A program made the translations under genes and the position numbers. Source: JBBDIP01 sp964602455 (GTDB taxonomy: Bacteria; Bacillota; Sulfobacillia; Fermentithermobacillales; Fermentithermobacillaceae). From it: a DNA stretch of 52,859 nt. A model generated the notes under the pieces. The model ran no database searches. It was not told the DNA's origin and saw nothing but the letters and a program-made list of their open reading frames with translations. The stretch is taken from contig CAZRRG010000003.1 in the NCBI GenBank assembly GCA_964602455.1, positions 1-52,859 of the forward strand, in the 5' to 3' direction. This document shows, one piece after another, positions 34,264 to 42,263 of this stretch (the stretch's first letter is position 1; every line of letters starts with the position of its first letter).

Positions 34264-35181
34264 GTGGGGGCGGCGGCCTTGACCGCTCTCAGCCTGGCCG
34301 TCACTATCCGGCTGGTCCTGGGAGGCAAGCGTATCCGCGCGCTGGAGCGCCTGCGCCTCTTGGGGATCGAGGACCTCCGCGAAGACGACGAAGACATACT
34401 AAAGCGACCTTTCCTGGACAGGACGGTGGGCGCGTTCCTTCGGTCGGTCGTCGCCGCGATAGGTCAGGCGACGCCGGGCAGGGTCCTTGGGGCAGTTGAG
34501 GAGCGCCTCGATAGGGCCGGCAACCCCAATAACGTCAAGCCCAACGCGTTCCTGGCGTCATCGGCCATCACCGGCGCCATTGCGTTTGCTGCCGTATGGG
34601 GGCTGTTGCGCGCCATCGGTGTTCCAGCAGGCAGGGTCACCACTCTCGCCGGAGCCTGCGGCGCGATGGCAGGTTACCTTCCATCACTGCGGCTAAGCAG
34701 GCAGGCGGGACGGCGGCAGAAGGAAATCCGCAGGAGCCTGCCCGACATCATGGACCTGCTCATCGTAAGCGTGCAGGCAGGTCTCACGTTCGACATGGCG
34801 CTGCTGCGAGTGGTCGACAAGTTCAAGGGTACTGTTAGCGACGAGTTTGGGAAGGCCCTCAGGGAAATGCAGCTCGGCAAGTCCAGGAAGGACGCCCTGA
34901 AGGATATGGCGGACCGGGTCGGTGTGCACGAATTGGGGCTCATGGTGAACGCCGTCATCCAGGCCGAACAACTCGGGGTGGGCATATCCCAGGTCCTGGA
35001 GCTGCAGTCGGACCTCATGCGCGACAAACGGCAGCAAGCTGTTGAGGAGCAGGCAATGAAAGCTCCGGTAAAGATGCTCTTTCCGATGGTGTTCTTCATC
35101 TTCCCGGCCATCTTCATAGTGGTTCTGGGCCCCGCCGTGCTCAACATTATGAAGATCCTAGCCGGAGTGGGAGGGCCTTAA
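34264..35181 (+). CDS. tadC: TadC, inner-membrane platform protein
   Basis: This 305-residue T2SF-domain protein has the same fold as its neighbour TadB: helices at about 100-135, a cytoplasmic domain with VQAGLTFDMALLRVVDKF and VNAVIQAEQLGVGISQVLE, and C-terminal helices around IFPAIFIVVLGPAVL. The start is uncertain: the in-frame TGA at 34222 is followed only by GTG 34264 among usual start codons, and no good ribosome binding site precedes it, so it probably depends on coupling with tadB. The DUF192 gene follows after three bases. Confidence 0.92.
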   Translation: MGAAALTALSLAVTIRLVLGGKRIRALERLRLLGIEDLREDDEDILKRPFLDRTVGAFLRSVVAAIGQATPGRVLGAVEERLDRAGNPNNVKPNAFLASSAITGAIAFAAVWGLLRAIGVPAGRVTTLAGACGAMAGYLPSLRLSRQAGRRQKEIRRSLPDIMDLLIVSVQAGLTFDMALLRVVDKFKGTVSDEFGKALREMQLGKSRKDALKDMADRVGVHELGLMVNAVIQAEQLGVGISQVLELQSDLMRDKRQQAVEEQAMKAPVKMLFPMVFFIFPAIFIVVLGPAVLNIMKILAGVGGP

Positions 35182-35184
35182 GAC

Positions 35185-35577
35185 GTGACGCCCGCAGGGA
35201 TCGGGAGGCATACGGAAGACGCCGTGAATCTGGTGGACCTGAACACCGGATGCTGCGTCGCGAAGCGGCTGCGGATCGCCGACACGTTCGCGAGCAGGCT
35301 CACCGGGCTCATGGGACGCAGAGCCCTGGCAGAGGGCGAAGGCCTGCTCCTTAAGGGCTGCAGGTCCATCCACACCTGCTTCATGCGGTTCTCCATCGAC
35401 GTGGCATATCTGGACCGGGACATGTGGGTTGTGGCAGTCCACCACTGCGTGAAGCCCTGGCGCTTTGTCGGTCCTGTGTCTTTGGGCGAGCATACGCTGG
35501 AACTCCCTGCAGGCACTCTGGAGAGGCTGGGTGTATTGGCCGGTCATCACCTCGGCATGTCGATATCAACCCCCTAA
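35185..35577 (+). CDS. DUF192-family protein at the end of the tad operon
   Basis: This 130-residue protein has the DUF192 pattern: ASRLTGLMGR, then EGLLLKGCRSIHTCFMRFSIDVAYLD as a helix-strand unit, and an LELPAGTLERLG end. DUF192 proteins form a small beta-barrel of unknown function and are often exported; here no signal peptide is visible. GTG starts three bases after tadC, with GGAGGG inside the tadC end, so it is translated with the pilus genes. In several Bacillota a DUF192 gene accompanies tad loci (recollection, unverified), which suggests a link to pilus function. Confidence 0.85.
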   Translation: MTPAGIGRHTEDAVNLVDLNTGCCVAKRLRIADTFASRLTGLMGRRALAEGEGLLLKGCRSIHTCFMRFSIDVAYLDRDMWVVAVHHCVKPWRFVGPVSLGEHTLELPAGTLERLGVLAGHHLGMSISTP

Positions 35578-35654
35578 GCAGGAGTCTTTCTCCCCGAACT
35601 TGAAGTCTAAATGGCTCATACAACCAAATGCTGGTTCCACAAGGGGAGAGCGTC

Positions 35655-36917
35655 ATGTCGAGAACTGAGTTTGACCTGCGTTACGGCAAATCGACAGTGC
35701 GGGTGTCTGTACCCTCGGCAAGCATCGCCGGGGTCCTTCTCCCGGCTGAACCGGTGCTCCCATCAGACGAGAAGGCCGAGATAGAGCGGGCCCTCCGGAA
35801 CACTACCGGATCGCCGCCCCTGGAGGAGATGGCGAAGCCGGGCATTAAGGTTGTCATCATGGCGAGCGACATAACCCGTCCGTCGCCATCCCATAAGCTG
35901 CTTCCTCCGCTGCTTGAGCGCCTCAAGTCCGCGGGCCTCGCTGAGAGCGACATCACCATCGTCTTTGGTATGGGCATCCACAGGCACATGACCGACGCCG
36001 AGAAGCGCACCCTGGTGGGGGACGATGTCTTTGAAAGGTACCGGTGCGTGGAGAGCTCCGAGAGCGGCGAGTACGTCTTCTTGGGCACTACCTCTAGAGG
36101 GACGCCGGTGGAAGTGTGCCCTGAGGTAGCGTCCTGCGACTTCCTCATCTGCACAGGCAACATCGAGTACCACTACTACGCGGGTTACACCGGCGGCGTC
36201 AAGGCGGTGCTTCCCGGCGCCTGCAGCCAGCGGACGATCGAGGCCAACCACGCGATGCAGATGCTGCCCGGCGCCGAGATGGGTTCCTACGACAAGAACC
36301 CGGTGAGGCAGGACATGGAGGAAGCCGGGAAGATCATCGGCGTCGACTTCATCCTGAACGTTGTCCTGGACGAGAAAAAGAACATCGTGAAGGCTGTGGC
36401 GGGAGACCCGGTTCTGGCACACGCTGAAGGCCGCGAGGCGGTTGACCGGCTCTACGGTATACCTGTCGAGCGGGGGGCCGACATAGTGGTCGTCTCCGCC
36501 GGCGGGAAGCCCAAGGATCTCAACCTGTACCAGGCCCAGAAGGCCTTGGAGAACGCGGTGAGGGCCGTAAGGCCCGGAGGCGTGATGATCCTCCTGGCGG
36601 AGTGCCCCGATGGCCTGGGTGATCAGAAGTTTGAGGAGTACATGACCAGCTACCCACTGGATGAGATCATCGAGCGGATCGAGCGGCAGTTCGTCCTCGG
36701 TGCGCACAAGGCCGCGGTCATCGCAAGGAATCTGAAGAAGGCCGACATCTACCTGGTTTCAGCGCTGAGCCCCGAGACTGTGAAGGCCTGTAAACTGACT
36801 CCGTTCGGGTCGGCCCAGGAGGCTGTGGATGCCGCGTTCCGCAAGCTGGGTGACGGAGCAAAGGTATTGGTCATGCCATTTGGAGGATCCACGGTTCCGA
36901 TCCCGAAATCTATGTAG
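35655..36917 (+). CDS. larA: LarA-family (nickel-pincer) racemase
   Basis: This 420-residue enzyme belongs to the LarA family, which uses a nickel pincer nucleotide bound to Lys to racemise or epimerise alpha-hydroxy acids. Counted from ATG 35655 (AGGGGAG upstream), the catalytic residues fall where they do in Lactobacillus plantarum LarA: His109 in GMGIHRHM, His173 in EYHYYAGYTGG, Lys183 in GGVKAVLPG and His199 in EANHAM. The substrate may be lactate or another hydroxy acid, as the family is diverse. The cofactor genes larB, larC and larE are not in this window. It follows the tad operon after 77 bp and precedes a D-threonine-aldolase-like gene. Confidence 0.9.
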   Translation: MSRTEFDLRYGKSTVRVSVPSASIAGVLLPAEPVLPSDEKAEIERALRNTTGSPPLEEMAKPGIKVVIMASDITRPSPSHKLLPPLLERLKSAGLAESDITIVFGMGIHRHMTDAEKRTLVGDDVFERYRCVESSESGEYVFLGTTSRGTPVEVCPEVASCDFLICTGNIEYHYYAGYTGGVKAVLPGACSQRTIEANHAMQMLPGAEMGSYDKNPVRQDMEEAGKIIGVDFILNVVLDEKKNIVKAVAGDPVLAHAEGREAVDRLYGIPVERGADIVVVSAGGKPKDLNLYQAQKALENAVRAVRPGGVMILLAECPDGLGDQKFEEYMTSYPLDEIIERIERQFVLGAHKAAVIARNLKKADIYLVSALSPETVKACKLTPFGSAQEAVDAAFRKLGDGAKVLVMPFGGSTVPIPKSM

Positions 36918-36981
36918 ATTGCTGTGGCGCATCCTGGCTAGGTCCGGCTGACGGTCTCGGCCGGGTGAGTCTCAAGAGGCA

Positions 36982-37001
36982 GTTCCGCCGGCAGGCGGAA
37001 C
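36982..37001. other. Eight-pair intercistronic hairpin
   Basis: GTTCCGCC and GGCGGAAC pair perfectly around GGCA. It lies between larA and the next gene, 28 bases before its start. No T tract follows on either strand, so it is more likely an mRNA stability or processing element than a terminator. Confidence 0.5.
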
Positions 37002-37029
37002 GGCGAGATGGGATGGAGGGTTAACCAAG

Positions 37030-38214
37030 GTGGAAGACAAGAAGTGTTGCTGCTCTGTGGAGAGCGTAGTGGGGCGTCCCATATCCGAGATCGAGACGCC
37101 GGCTCTGGTTGTGGACCTCGACATTATGGAATCCAACATGGACAAGATGATGCAATTCCTTAAGGACGCAGGCGCCGGAGTCGGCATAAGACCCCACGCC
37201 AAGACCCACAAGACCCCTGAAATCGCCATGATGCAGATGAAGAAGGGCGCCTTGGGTATTTGCTGCGCCAAACTGGGCGAGGCCGAGGCGATGGCCGAGG
37301 GAGGCGTCCCCGACATCCTAATCGCTAACCAGACCATCGGAGAGAAGAAGATACAGCGCCTGGCCGCTCTTTCAAAGAAGACCGACCTTAAGGCCGCCGT
37401 CGACACCAAGGAAAACCTTCTTGATATCTCCAAGGCCTCGGCCGCAGTGGGCGGCAGGGTTGGCATTGTGGTAGAGGTCGACTCAGGAAACCACCGCGGC
37501 GGAGTCCGGACTCACGCCGATGCCATCGAACTGGTCAAGATGGCATCCACGCTCCCCGGAGTCTACTACGCGGGCCTCATGGGCTATGAGGGCCACGCGG
37601 TCTTCCTGCCCAGCCTGGGCGAGAGGCAAGAGGCGGCCGAGAAGTCTTACGACATACTTCTGGGCTACCGCGACGCCGTGAAGAAGGCAACAGGGCTGGA
37701 TTCCGGCATCGTGACCGCCGCGGGTTCGGGCACCTACATGTTCGGAGGGAAGCGCGAGGGCCTCACCGATATCGAGGCCGGCTCCTACATCTTCATGGAT
37801 GCCAGGTACGGCGGGACCGCGGGCGTGGATTTCCGCAACTCCCTGGCGGTGCTCAGCACCATCGCCAGCCATCCCGAGCCTGACCTCTACATCTGTGACG
37901 CCGGTATCAAGTCCATGACCGAGGAGTTTGGACTGGTCAGCACGCTCCCGTCCTACGGGCTCAAGGTCGTCAGCATGTCTGAGGAGCATGTGAACCTGAG
38001 GGCTACCGACGAGCCGACCGTGCTGCCGGGCATAGCGGACCTGGACGCCAAGTACGGCAAGACCGCGCCCAAGCCGCTAAAGGTCGGGGACAAGATAATG
38101 CTTATCCCCAGCCACTGCTGCACCACCGTCAACCTGCACGACGTGATGTACGCGGTGAGAAACGGAAAGGTCGAGCATGTCTGGCGCGTAGCCGGACGCG
38201 GCAAGTTCGCGTGA
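37030..38214 (+). CDS. D-threonine aldolase / D-serine dehydratase-like enzyme
   Basis: This 394-residue PLP enzyme has the alanine-racemase-type N-terminal barrel. The PLP lysine is probably Lys58 in RPHAKTHK, typical of DTA/DSD proteins, and the metal site HCCTTVN near the C-terminus follows the HxC pattern. Members cleave D-threonine, D-3-hydroxyaspartate or dehydrate D-serine; the substrate is not predictable. The N-terminus adds a short Cys-rich stretch, KKCCCS. GTG 37030 follows GGAGGG. It is read with larA as a possible two-gene unit for D-hydroxy and D-amino substrates. Confidence 0.88.
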   Translation: MEDKKCCCSVESVVGRPISEIETPALVVDLDIMESNMDKMMQFLKDAGAGVGIRPHAKTHKTPEIAMMQMKKGALGICCAKLGEAEAMAEGGVPDILIANQTIGEKKIQRLAALSKKTDLKAAVDTKENLLDISKASAAVGGRVGIVVEVDSGNHRGGVRTHADAIELVKMASTLPGVYYAGLMGYEGHAVFLPSLGERQEAAEKSYDILLGYRDAVKKATGLDSGIVTAAGSGTYMFGGKREGLTDIEAGSYIFMDARYGGTAGVDFRNSLAVLSTIASHPEPDLYICDAGIKSMTEEFGLVSTLPSYGLKVVSMSEEHVNLRATDEPTVLPGIADLDAKYGKTAPKPLKVGDKIMLIPSHCCTTVNLHDVMYAVRNGKVEHVWRVAGRGKFA

Positions 38215-38341
38215 TGACCGCGGCAATAGCGAGGGGTCGCGGCAATTGGTACAAGGGAAACCTCCATTGCCGGTCTGAGGTTGTCGACTCCGAGGGGCGA
38301 GTGGCCTGGACGAACCCGCTGTTCTTTGAGTCTTAGGTAAA

Positions 38342-40463
38342 CTAGCTCTTGTGCCACTCTTCGACGGGCGCCGGTTTGNNNNNNNNNNGCCCGGATCCGG
38401 TCGTTTTCCACGAACTCGGCGACCGTCTTCTTGCCCACAGCGTGGGCCATGTCGTTCATGGCCTGCACGAAGGCTTTGTGGCTGGCCTCCACGTCCATGT
38501 CCCGGACGAACGAGCCGTCGATCTTGAGTACGTCTACAGGCATGTTGCCGAGCCTAAGGAACGACGAGTAGCCTGCTCCGAAGTCGTCAAGCGCGATCGG
38601 GCAGCCAAGCGCTCTCACCTGTCCCACCCAATCGGAGACGATGGATGACTCGGTGAATGCCGCTGTCTCGCTGATCTCGAATCCGAGTCTGGACGTGTCT
38701 ATCCAGGTGCCGTCCAGCGATTGCTTGATGAACTCCAGGACCTCCGCATCGCCCACGCTGGCCTGGGATAGGTTGACGAAAAGGCGCAGGTTAGGACGAT
38801 CCTCCAGCATCCTGATGGCGGCCTTCACTACTTTGCGGTCCAGCTCCGAGATGAGACCGAACTGTTCGGCTACCGGGAGGAATGTCCCTGGGTAGATGAG
38901 GTTCCCGTCCTCATCCGTGATTCTGGAAAGGAGCTCGTAGCAGGAGATATCCCCTGACACCGAATGCACGATGGGCTGAAGGTGGAACACCAGGTCACCC
39001 GACAGGATCGCGTTCTTGATCAGGGGGACGACCCTCTGCACGTCTGCCTGAGCGCCTTGCGGCTCAAGATCGCGGTCGTACGTCACGATCTTGTTGCGTC
39101 CGGTCCGCTTCGCCGCGAAGAGAGCCATGTCGGCGCGCGACAGCGCGTGCTCAGGGTTTCTGCCTGGAGCTCTACTGGTTTGAGCGAGTCCGATACTGAC
39201 TGTGAGGTCAAGGCGCTGGTCACCGGCGTAGAAATGGTTGGCCTGCACCGCTTCTCGAATGGCTCTCACGATCTCCCTCGCCTCGGCAAGCGGAGTGCCG
39301 GGGAAAACGATGGCGAACTCGTCACCTCCCAGCCTCGCAAGGAAGTCCTGCTCTCTCAGCTGCGACTTGACGATGCCCGCGATCAGGACCAGAACCCGGT
39401 CCCCCTCCGCGTGGGTGAAGGTATCGTTGACCCTCTTGAGGTGATCGACATCCACGATGGCTATGCTGCTTCTCTTATCCTTCCAGCGTCCCGGCAGGCA
39501 GTCTTTGAGGAACAGGTCTAGCCCGAATCGATTGGGCAGGTCGGTAAGGAAATCGTGGCTGGCGTAGTGGAAGAGCTCGGCCTCGGTCTCCTTCTGCCTG
39601 ACCTTTATCGCAGATACCAGAAGCACAAGTATGAGGGCGCTTCCGACTGCTGTGACCATTCCATAGGGGAGAGACTTCATCATCCAGTCCTGGGCGGCTA
39701 CATCCATGCCGAGAATTGCGATGGTATTCCCGGTAGCGGAGTCGCGGATGGGTGCGAACGCGGAGACCCATACCCCGTAATCATCGAGGGCGGGACCTGC
39801 GACGTATGCCTTTCCTTGCCTGAGGAGAGTTTCCACCTGCGAGGTTACTTCCTTGAAACTTCCTCCGGGTGGGGAATGGGCAGGTGAGTTCTCATCCTCG
39901 GCATCGGCCAGGTAGACGGTCTTGCCGTCCACTTCGCCGAGCACGTACACAAAGCGGCATCCCTTGTTGGCAAGGCGGATGGCTTGGAGTTGCTCCCTCA
40001 AGTAGGCCATATCGCCTGAATCGTTCATGGCGGTGGTGTTTCCGGACTGGGCCATCTCGGCGAGGCGGCTCACGGGTCCGCGCTCCAACACGGCTGCGGC
40101 GGTCAGGGCCCTTTGGACCAGACTCTCCTTGTTGTCGGCAGTGACCCGCATCATCACGAGCACGGTCACCGCCAGGCCGATAAGGAGCGCAACGCCGGCG
40201 ACAGCGCCGGTCACGAAGCGGTTCTGCCTCGCTGTCCCTGCGGACTGGTAGGTTCTTGTCACAGGAGATGGTCGGACCTCTGTTGTCACCCGGCTGCGTC
40301 CCCCAATGCGTCCTCCGCTGTGTCCAGTGCGCTCTTTGGTGCGGCCTCCAGGCACCCTCCAATGGGATGCCAGTATCGTCTCCGTTGTGGTCGCAGGCGC
40401 GACCTCAGATGCGGCTTCTGACGTGGCCTCCGCTGGATGTGCTGTCTCTTCTTGCATCGGCAC
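38342..40463 (-). CDS. Membrane GGDEF-EAL cyclic-di-GMP enzyme, interrupted by an N gap
   Basis: The protein has a basic N-terminal tail, two membrane helices (about 86-106 and 268-287) around a Cache-like sensor region, a GGDEF domain (about 295-460, GGDEF at 379-383) and an EAL domain (470 to end). The EAL motif reads ELL (510-512); DDFGAGYSS (626-634) and the KIDGSF strand are intact. The frame stops at the gap in VENDRIR; beyond the gap, in another frame, PAPVEEWHKS followed by TAG (38342-38344) is the normal EAL end. About 15-20 residues are therefore missing between them. The long read-through to 37953 in the gap frame is an artefact. Start GTG 40463 or ATG 40457, weak site. Confidence 0.88.
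38379..38388. other. Assembly gap of ten Ns
   Basis: Ten Ns interrupt the EAL domain of the cyclic-di-GMP gene. Sequence on both sides belongs to the same domain but in different frames, and the missing part should encode roughly 15-20 residues, about 45-60 bp. The N count is therefore a placeholder, not a measured length. Confidence 0.9.
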
Positions 40464-40635
40464 TTTGACATAGGAAGTTTAGGCAGAGTTTAGGAGGTAA
40501 ACGGGGGTGCACCAAAGCACTCAGGGGAGTGCCCTCGAGGGCGCTTCGGCGAAGGTAGGCGCGTTCGCCTCATGATCCTTCAAGCGGTTGAGTTGCGGGT
40601 CTTGCCCGCCACTGTTGGGAGCCATTGCGGCTGCC

Positions 40636-40730
40636 GCCCGCCACGGCTCAATTTGGTGGCGGGCCCTGCCCGCCATTCCGAAGTCCTGATGCGGCTTTCA
40701 CCCGCAATGGCTCGATTTTGTGGCGGGTGA
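40636..40730. repeat. Two homologous inverted repeats (REP-like hairpins)
   Basis: The first hairpin (40636-40664) pairs GCCCGCCAC with GTGGCGGGC. The second (40698-40730) pairs TCACCCGC with GCGGGTGA. Both carry a similar inner sequence (GGCTCAATTT / GGCTCGATTTT), so they are direct copies of one palindromic unit. They lie in the 597-bp gap between the GGDEF/EAL gene and the PerR gene, where I see no supported gene. Confidence 0.65.
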
Positions 40731-41010
40731 GAGCGACAGGTGGAGGATAGAAGTTTGCCTGGACGGGAAATGGGTTCGCCTGATATGTTTGTTAGGCCCA
40801 TAGACACTTTGCGACAAGTTTTGTTCATTGCCCCCGGTCGCCTGGCTGTTTGGGATCAAGAGCTGCCCGCCTTCCTTTGGTATTCCATGTAGAGGAACAT
40901 GATTGTGGTGCCTAGGAGCATTACCGGGGGAGGATATGGGAGTCCTAGGTCCACGACGTGGTCGTCGTGGGAAGTGGCATCCGGTTTTCGAGAAATCTGC
41001 TCACGGGGTA

Positions 41011-41040
41011 TTGACATAGTAATTATTCCTATATAGGATT
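41011..41040 (+). promoter_or_regulatory. Promoter with PerR/Fur-type operator
   Basis: TTGACA at 41011-41016 is a consensus -35 box; TAGGAT at 41034-41039, 17 bases later, or TATATA nearby may be the -10 box. Between them TAGTAAT-T-ATTCCTA (41017-41031) is a 7-1-7 inverted repeat with one mismatch, similar to the PerR/Fur box TTATAATNATTATAA. Binding here would block the promoter of the perR-rubrerythrin operon, that is, autoregulation. Confidence 0.75.
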
Positions 41041-41060
41041 CATTACGAGGAGGGAATCCT

Positions 41061-41558
41061 GTGCCAGCAACATTCGGAATCTCGGACAGCTTGCAGCAAT
41101 CCCTAAGGCATGCGGGAATGAGAGTGACTCCCCAACGCCTGGCTATCGCTACGTTGATGAAGGGTAGCAAGGCTCACCCAAGCCCCGAAATGGTGTACAG
41201 CGACCTCAAGCCCAGATTCCCCGGCCTTAGTCTCAACACGGTCTACCAGACGCTCCACGCCCTAGAAGAGGCAGGCATGCTTCGCCGCATCAGCATGGAG
41301 GAGAACATCTACCGATACGACGCAAACGTGTCTCCTCATGCCCACCTAGTCTGCCGTGAGTGTGGTCGGGTGGATGACGCAGATGAGAGCCTGGATCCCG
41401 TGTTGAGGGACCTTCTGGAGAAGCAGAGCAGAGTAGGCTCCACGACTGGCGAGCCGTCCGCCGACTGGGAGCTCCAAGCCGTGGACTGCTGCTTCTTCGG
41501 ACTGTGTCCAACATGCAGCGCGGCGCGGGAATCCCTCCGAACTAATGAGGAGGTATAG
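41061..41558 (+). CDS. perR: Fur-family regulator, PerR-like
   Basis: This 165-residue metal-dependent repressor has a winged helix (residues about 10-85, with VTPQRLAIATLM and LSLNTVYQTLHALEEAGML) and a C-terminal dimerisation domain with two CxxC zinc pairs (CREC and CPTC) and the His-containing stretch PHAHLVC. Such regulators sense peroxide or iron; association with a rubrerythrin gene three bases downstream favours peroxide (PerR). An acidic stretch after CRECG and an insertion around residues 110-140 make it longer than typical PerR (about 145). The start is GTG after CGAGGAGGG. Its own promoter carries a PerR-type operator. Confidence 0.9.
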   Translation: MPATFGISDSLQQSLRHAGMRVTPQRLAIATLMKGSKAHPSPEMVYSDLKPRFPGLSLNTVYQTLHALEEAGMLRRISMEENIYRYDANVSPHAHLVCRECGRVDDADESLDPVLRDLLEKQSRVGSTTGEPSADWELQAVDCCFFGLCPTCSAARESLRTNEEV

Positions 41559-41561
41559 GAT

Positions 41562-41993
41562 ATGGAACTCAATCTGATCAACGAGGTTAAGCTTGGTGTG
41601 GCCAAAGGCACGGTTTGCGAAGACGCGTCCATGAGGAACTTCCAGGGCGAGGTTGCCGAAGTAGGCCTGTACCTGGCAATGGCTCGCCAGGCGTACCGGG
41701 AGGGTTATCCCGAGGTCGCGGAGGTCCTGACCCGTATCGCCAACGAAGAGGCGGCCCACGCTGCCGGTTATGCGGAGCTGTCCGGACTCATCTCTGAATC
41801 TACTGCCGAGAACATAAAGAAGATGCTTGCCGGCGAGCAGATGGCCAACAAGAGCAAGAAGGAAGCGGCCACCAAGGCCAAGGAAGCAGGCAACGACCCG
41901 GCTCACGACTACTTCGACGAGACGTCCAGGGACGAGGCCAGGCACGCTCGGGCCCTGGCAGGGCTGCTCAAGAGGTACTTCCCGGAGGCGTAG
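41562..41993 (+). CDS. Rubrerythrin-like diiron protein without rubredoxin domain
   Basis: This 143-residue ferritin-like protein consists of a four-helix bundle with repeated E and ExxH motifs: GEVAEVGLYLAMA, NEEAAHAAGYAEL, and DETSRDEARHARAL. It lacks the C-terminal rubredoxin domain (no CxxC), so it needs an external electron donor. Rubrerythrins reduce hydrogen peroxide to water in anaerobes. ATG follows TGAGGAGG. It is the second gene of the perR operon, three bases from it, and is followed by a good intrinsic terminator. Confidence 0.92.
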   Translation: MELNLINEVKLGVAKGTVCEDASMRNFQGEVAEVGLYLAMARQAYREGYPEVAEVLTRIANEEAAHAAGYAELSGLISESTAENIKKMLAGEQMANKSKKEAATKAKEAGNDPAHDYFDETSRDEARHARALAGLLKRYFPEA

Positions 41994-42047
41994 GCCGGAC
42001 ACATATAGGACTGTCGAGCAGGACCGAACACTCTGCGCAAGGGATTT

Positions 42048-42097
42048 GGATACGGACTCTGAGGAAGAGCCTGGATGCGGACTCTGAGCAGGAGCTT
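42048..42097 (+). repeat. 25-bp tandem duplication
   Basis: The sequences beginning GGATACGGACTCTGAG (42048-42072) and GGATGCGGACTCTGAG (42073-42097) are adjacent copies with four differences. They lie between the rubrerythrin gene and its terminator. Confidence 0.75.
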
Positions 42098-42117
42098 TGG
42101 GCTGGAACCCATACGAT

Positions 42118-42150
42118 AGGAGCTCTGGAAATCAGGGCTCCTTCCTTTTT
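42118..42150 (+). terminator. Intrinsic terminator of the perR-rubrerythrin operon
   Basis: AGGAGCTCTG and CAGGGCTCCT form ten pairs, including one G-T pair, around GAAAT, followed by TCCTTTTT. This is a normal Rho-independent terminator for the + strand. Confidence 0.85.
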
Positions 42151-42162
42151 CAACTGATGGGG

Positions 42163-42263
42163 AAAGCTACACGTCAACCTCGAACCAGTGAGAAAAGCTA
42201 CACGTCAACCACGAAGCGGTGGGAAGAGCTGCATGTCACCTCCAAAGTGATGGGAAAAGCTAC
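42163..42263 (+). repeat. 31-bp tandem repeat, three full units plus a partial
   Basis: Units starting AAAGCTAC, AAAGCTAC, AGAGCTGC and AAAGCTAC lie at 42163, 42194, 42225 and 42256, exactly 31 bases apart. The partial fourth unit overlaps the stop codon of the histidine kinase gene. Unit length and layout recall the 33-bp array at 7671, though the sequence differs. Confidence 0.85.

Noticed and set aside
37953..38341. Extension of the EAL protein beyond the N gap
   Set aside because: It is antisense to the DTA-like gene and in the wrong frame; the true end is TAG at 38342-38344.
40856..40960. Short minus-strand frame ending with a hydrophobic helix (VMLLGTTIMFLYMEYQRK)
   Set aside because: It resembles a tiny membrane protein, but no start with a ribosome site is visible; kept only as a note.
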